From JAJPKK01 sp963807015 (lineage in GTDB: Bacteria > Pseudomonadota > Alphaproteobacteria > Rhizobiales > Xanthobacteraceae), in NCBI GenBank assembly GCA_963807015.1, contig CAWEAS010000010.1, forward strand, positions 1 through 64,000: a DNA stretch of 64,000 nucleotides. The letters are read 5' to 3'. The notes below the pieces were generated by a model, which saw nothing but the letters and a program-made list of their open reading frames with translations, ran no database searches and was not told where the DNA came from. The stretch's first letter is position 1. Each line of letters opens with the position of its first letter. This document shows positions 62,061-64,000 of the stretch, in pieces. Made by a program: the position numbers and the translations under genes.

Positions 62061-63057
62061 GTTTGGCCCCACGAGGACGCTCGGTCGCGTCCGCGGGCGT
62101 GGACTTCGCCGCGGCAGCGGCGTCGCGCATGATCAAGAGCTGAGCTGCGATCGAGGCGGCGATCGCGGCGGGAGCCTTGTCCTTGATCGCGGTCAGGCCG
62201 ATCGGACAAACGAGGTGCGCAATGTCGTCGTCCGCAAGGCCGATCTGGCGCAGCCGGCTGACGAACCGCGCCCGCTTGGTCGCGCTGCCGATCAGGCCCA
62301 CATAGGGAAACCTTCGGGCCAGCAGTGCTGCGGCCACGATGTCGAGATCAAGAGCATGGCTGTGGGTCATCACGGCAATGAAGGCCGCATCGGGCGCGCG
62401 ATCGATGAATCGCACCGGATCGCCCCCGTTGTGGCAGGTCACATTGCCGGGAACATGGGTTGGAAAGGCATGCGGCCGCGGATCGATCCAGCTGACTACA
62501 AACGGCAGCGGTGCCAGCGCCAGGACAAGACCCTGACCGACATGGCCGGCACCGAAGAGATAGAGCGGCGTCGCATCGTTGCCGAACCGCTCCGCGAGGC
62601 GGCCGTCCGCAAGGCGCCCATAGCCCGCCGCCGGCGCAGCGACGTCCTTGCCGGCCATGCGCCGCGAGGCCGGATTGCCCGGCTCCGCAACGGTGATCAA
62701 CTCGCCGGCCCGTTCGGCGACCGCAAACGGGGCAACTTTTTCGAGATCACCCCCGCTGAAGCGCTCCAGCGTCACCGTTACCCGCCCGCCGCAGCATTGC
62801 CCGAGCTCGGGACCTAACGCTTTGTTCAGCTTGCGGAATGTCGCGCCCTCGCCCGCCATCATCTGTTGCGCTTCGGCGAGTGCGAGCCACTCCAGCGCGC
62901 CGCCGCCGATGGTGCCGCTGAAACGCCCATCGGGGCGCACGATCATGCGGGCGCCGACTTCGCGCGGGCTCGAGCCGTGCAACTCCGAAAGGGTCACCAA
63001 CACAGCCGCGCCATGCTCGGTTATGAACCGTTCGATCGTGGGCCAGACCCGGACCAT
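62053..63057 (-). CDS. xdhC: XdhC-type xanthine dehydrogenase accessory protein
   Basis: 334 aa. N-terminal LVTLSELHGSSPREVGARMI with GTIGGGALEWLAL, the cysteine motif LGQCCGGRVTVTL, and the C-terminal Rossmann domain YLFGAGHVGQGLVLALAP with DPRPHAFP and THSHALDLDI. XdhC binds, sulfurates and inserts molybdenum cofactor into xanthine dehydrogenase. It follows the XdhB gene by 7 bp and overlaps the ABC ATPase gene. Confidence 0.93.
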   Translation of the reverse strand: MVRVWPTIERFITEHGAAVLVTLSELHGSSPREVGARMIVRPDGRFSGTIGGGALEWLALAEAQQMMAGEGATFRKLNKALGPELGQCCGGRVTVTLERFSGGDLEKVAPFAVAERAGELITVAEPGNPASRRMAGKDVAAPAAGYGRLADGRLAERFGNDATPLYLFGAGHVGQGLVLALAPLPFVVSWIDPRPHAFPTHVPGNVTCHNGGDPVRFIDRAPDAAFIAVMTHSHALDLDIVAAALLARRFPYVGLIGSATKRARFVSRLRQIGLADDDIAHLVCPIGLTAIKDKAPAAIAASIAAQLLIMRDAAAAAKSTPADATERPRGAKHA

Positions 63058-63064
63058 TGCGTTC

Positions 63065-64000
63065 TCAATGGTGCGCCATTGCCCCTACGGCATGCAAGAT
63101 CAATTCCGGGGTCGCAGGCGCATGAAGCGGCACCGGCCGCCCGGGCTTGAGGCTTGCGATTGCGTCGGCGATGGCCTCGAAGACCGAGATGGCCAGCATC
63201 AGCGGCGGCTCCCCGACCGCCTTCGAGCGATAGATCGTCGGCTCGCGGTTCTCGCCCTTGAAGAGGGCCACGCGGAAATCGGCCGGCACGTCGGACGCGC
63301 AGGGAATCTTGTAGGTCGAGGGGGCGTGGGTCAGCAGGCGGCCGTTGGCGTCATAGACGAGTTCCTCGCTGGTGAGCCAGCCCATGCCCTGGACGAACCC
63401 GCCCTCGATCTGGCCGATATCGATCGACGGATTGAGCGAGTGGCCGACGTCGTGAAGGATGTCGACCCGCTGCACCTTCATCTCGCCGGTCGTGATATCG
63501 ACCACGACTTCGGAGCAGGCGGCGCCGTAGGAGAAATAATAGAACGGCCGTCCGGTCGCTTTCTTGGCGTCCCAATGAATTTCCGGCGTCTTGTAAAAGC
63601 CGGTCGAGGACAGCGAGACGCGGGCGAGGTAGGCCTCCTTGACGAGGTCCGGAAACGAGATCGACCAGTTCGAGATCAGCACCTGATTATCGAGAAACTT
63701 GATGCGATCGGGCGGCACCTCCCACTTTTCCGACGCAAAATCGATGAGCCGTCCCTTGATCGCCGCCGCTGCCGCGCGCGCGGCCATGCCGTTGAGATCG
63801 GAGCCGGAGGAAGCCGCTGTCGCCGAGGTGTTGGGTACCTTCGCGGTCGTGGTGGCAGTGATCTTGACCTTGTCGAGGTCGATGCCGAATTCCTCCGCGA
63901 CCACCTGGGCGATCTTGATGAAGAGCCCCTGCCCCATCTCGGTGCCGCCATGGTTCAGGTGCACCGAGCCATCCTGATAGACGTGGACGAGCGCGCCCGC
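63065..64000 (-). CDS. xdhB: Xanthine dehydrogenase molybdenum subunit, 3' part (partial)
   Basis: The gene runs off the right edge; about 311 C-terminal codons are visible, beginning upstream of VHVYQDGSVHLNHGGTEMGQ. Moco-binding NHGGTEMGQGL, NTSATAASSGSDLNGMA, FYYFSYGAACSEVVVDI, IEGGFVQGMGWLTSEELV and the active-site glutamate in SKAVGEPPLMLA are intact. Oxidises hypoxanthine and xanthine to urate. The visible in-frame ATG at 63964 is internal, not the start. xdhA should lie just beyond the window. Confidence 0.93.
   Translation of the reverse strand, partial: AGALVHVYQDGSVHLNHGGTEMGQGLFIKIAQVVAEEFGIDLDKVKITATTTAKVPNTSATAASSGSDLNGMAARAAAAAIKGRLIDFASEKWEVPPDRIKFLDNQVLISNWSISFPDLVKEAYLARVSLSSTGFYKTPEIHWDAKKATGRPFYYFSYGAACSEVVVDITTGEMKVQRVDILHDVGHSLNPSIDIGQIEGGFVQGMGWLTSEELVYDANGRLLTHAPSTYKIPCASDVPADFRVALFKGENREPTIYRSKAVGEPPLMLAISVFEAIADAIASLKPGRPVPLHAPATPELILHAVGAMAHH

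Noticed and set aside
1..64000. tRNA, rRNA, CRISPR arrays, prophage, replication or transfer origins
   Set aside because: Searched by eye on both strands; no cloverleaf, regularly spaced repeats, integrase or structural phage gene was found.

Overview
The window looks like chromosome of a high-GC alphaproteobacterium of the order Hyphomicrobiales (Rhizobiales), most like the Bradyrhizobiaceae/Xanthobacteraceae side. Three things point there: the conserved order eno-ftsB-pdhA-pdhB-DUF5076-pdhC-lpdA-lipA-ratA on one strand, the kdsA/pyrG/secG/tpiA neighbourhood beside it, and the rhizobial-type dispersed palindromic repeats between genes. No tRNA, rRNA, CRISPR array or intact prophage is visible; the only transposable element is a decayed IS630-type remnant.

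Layout. 1-4,800: a small conserved protein, a MacAB-type efflux pump whose MacB is frameshifted, and a frameshifted tandem universal stress protein behind an FNR/FixK-type box. 4,835-14,023: coenzyme Q/lipoate/pyruvate dehydrogenase genes and enolase. 14,085-15,986: CopC-CopD copper proteins and QueF. 16,019-26,945: the kdsA-pyrG-secG-tpiA core with transporters and small exported proteins between its members. 27,306-31,478: allophanate hydrolase AtzF facing an AtzG-AtzE-AtzH set; AtzG is only 58 residues. 31,682-33,451: a PQQ dehydrogenase. 33,729-41,033: seven genes with a lipid-modification flavour (2OG oxygenase, SDR, phosphatidylserine decarboxylase, membrane-anchored aminotransferase, Mpo1-like protein, phospholipid N-methyltransferase, GT4 glycosyltransferase).

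41,197-51,016: a peptide-type ABC importer diverging from a biuret-hydrolase-like cysteine hydrolase, then an IS630 remnant and an NCS2 nucleobase permease. 51,101-55,091: an NMT1-type ABC importer operon ending in an 8-oxoguanine-deaminase-like amidohydrolase. 55,423-57,151: a broken flavin monooxygenase. 57,274-64,000: a BMP-family nucleoside-type ABC importer co-transcribed with xdhC and a xanthine-dehydrogenase large subunit that runs off the window.

The right half reads as a nitrogen-scavenging region for purines and ureides. Three transcription starts carry near-consensus sigma-54 elements (GG-N10-GC): the importer, the biuret-hydrolase-like gene and the NCS2 permease. The NMT1 operon has a leader hairpin that buries its Shine-Dalgarno sequence and resembles the xanthine/urate-sensing NMT1 RNA, and the NCS2 leader holds a second, unrecognised structured RNA. 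With AtzF and AtzGEH, the window encodes biuret and carboxybiuret breakdown to ammonia, but no cyanuric acid hydrolase. Family assignments come from reading motifs by eye; no database search was possible.
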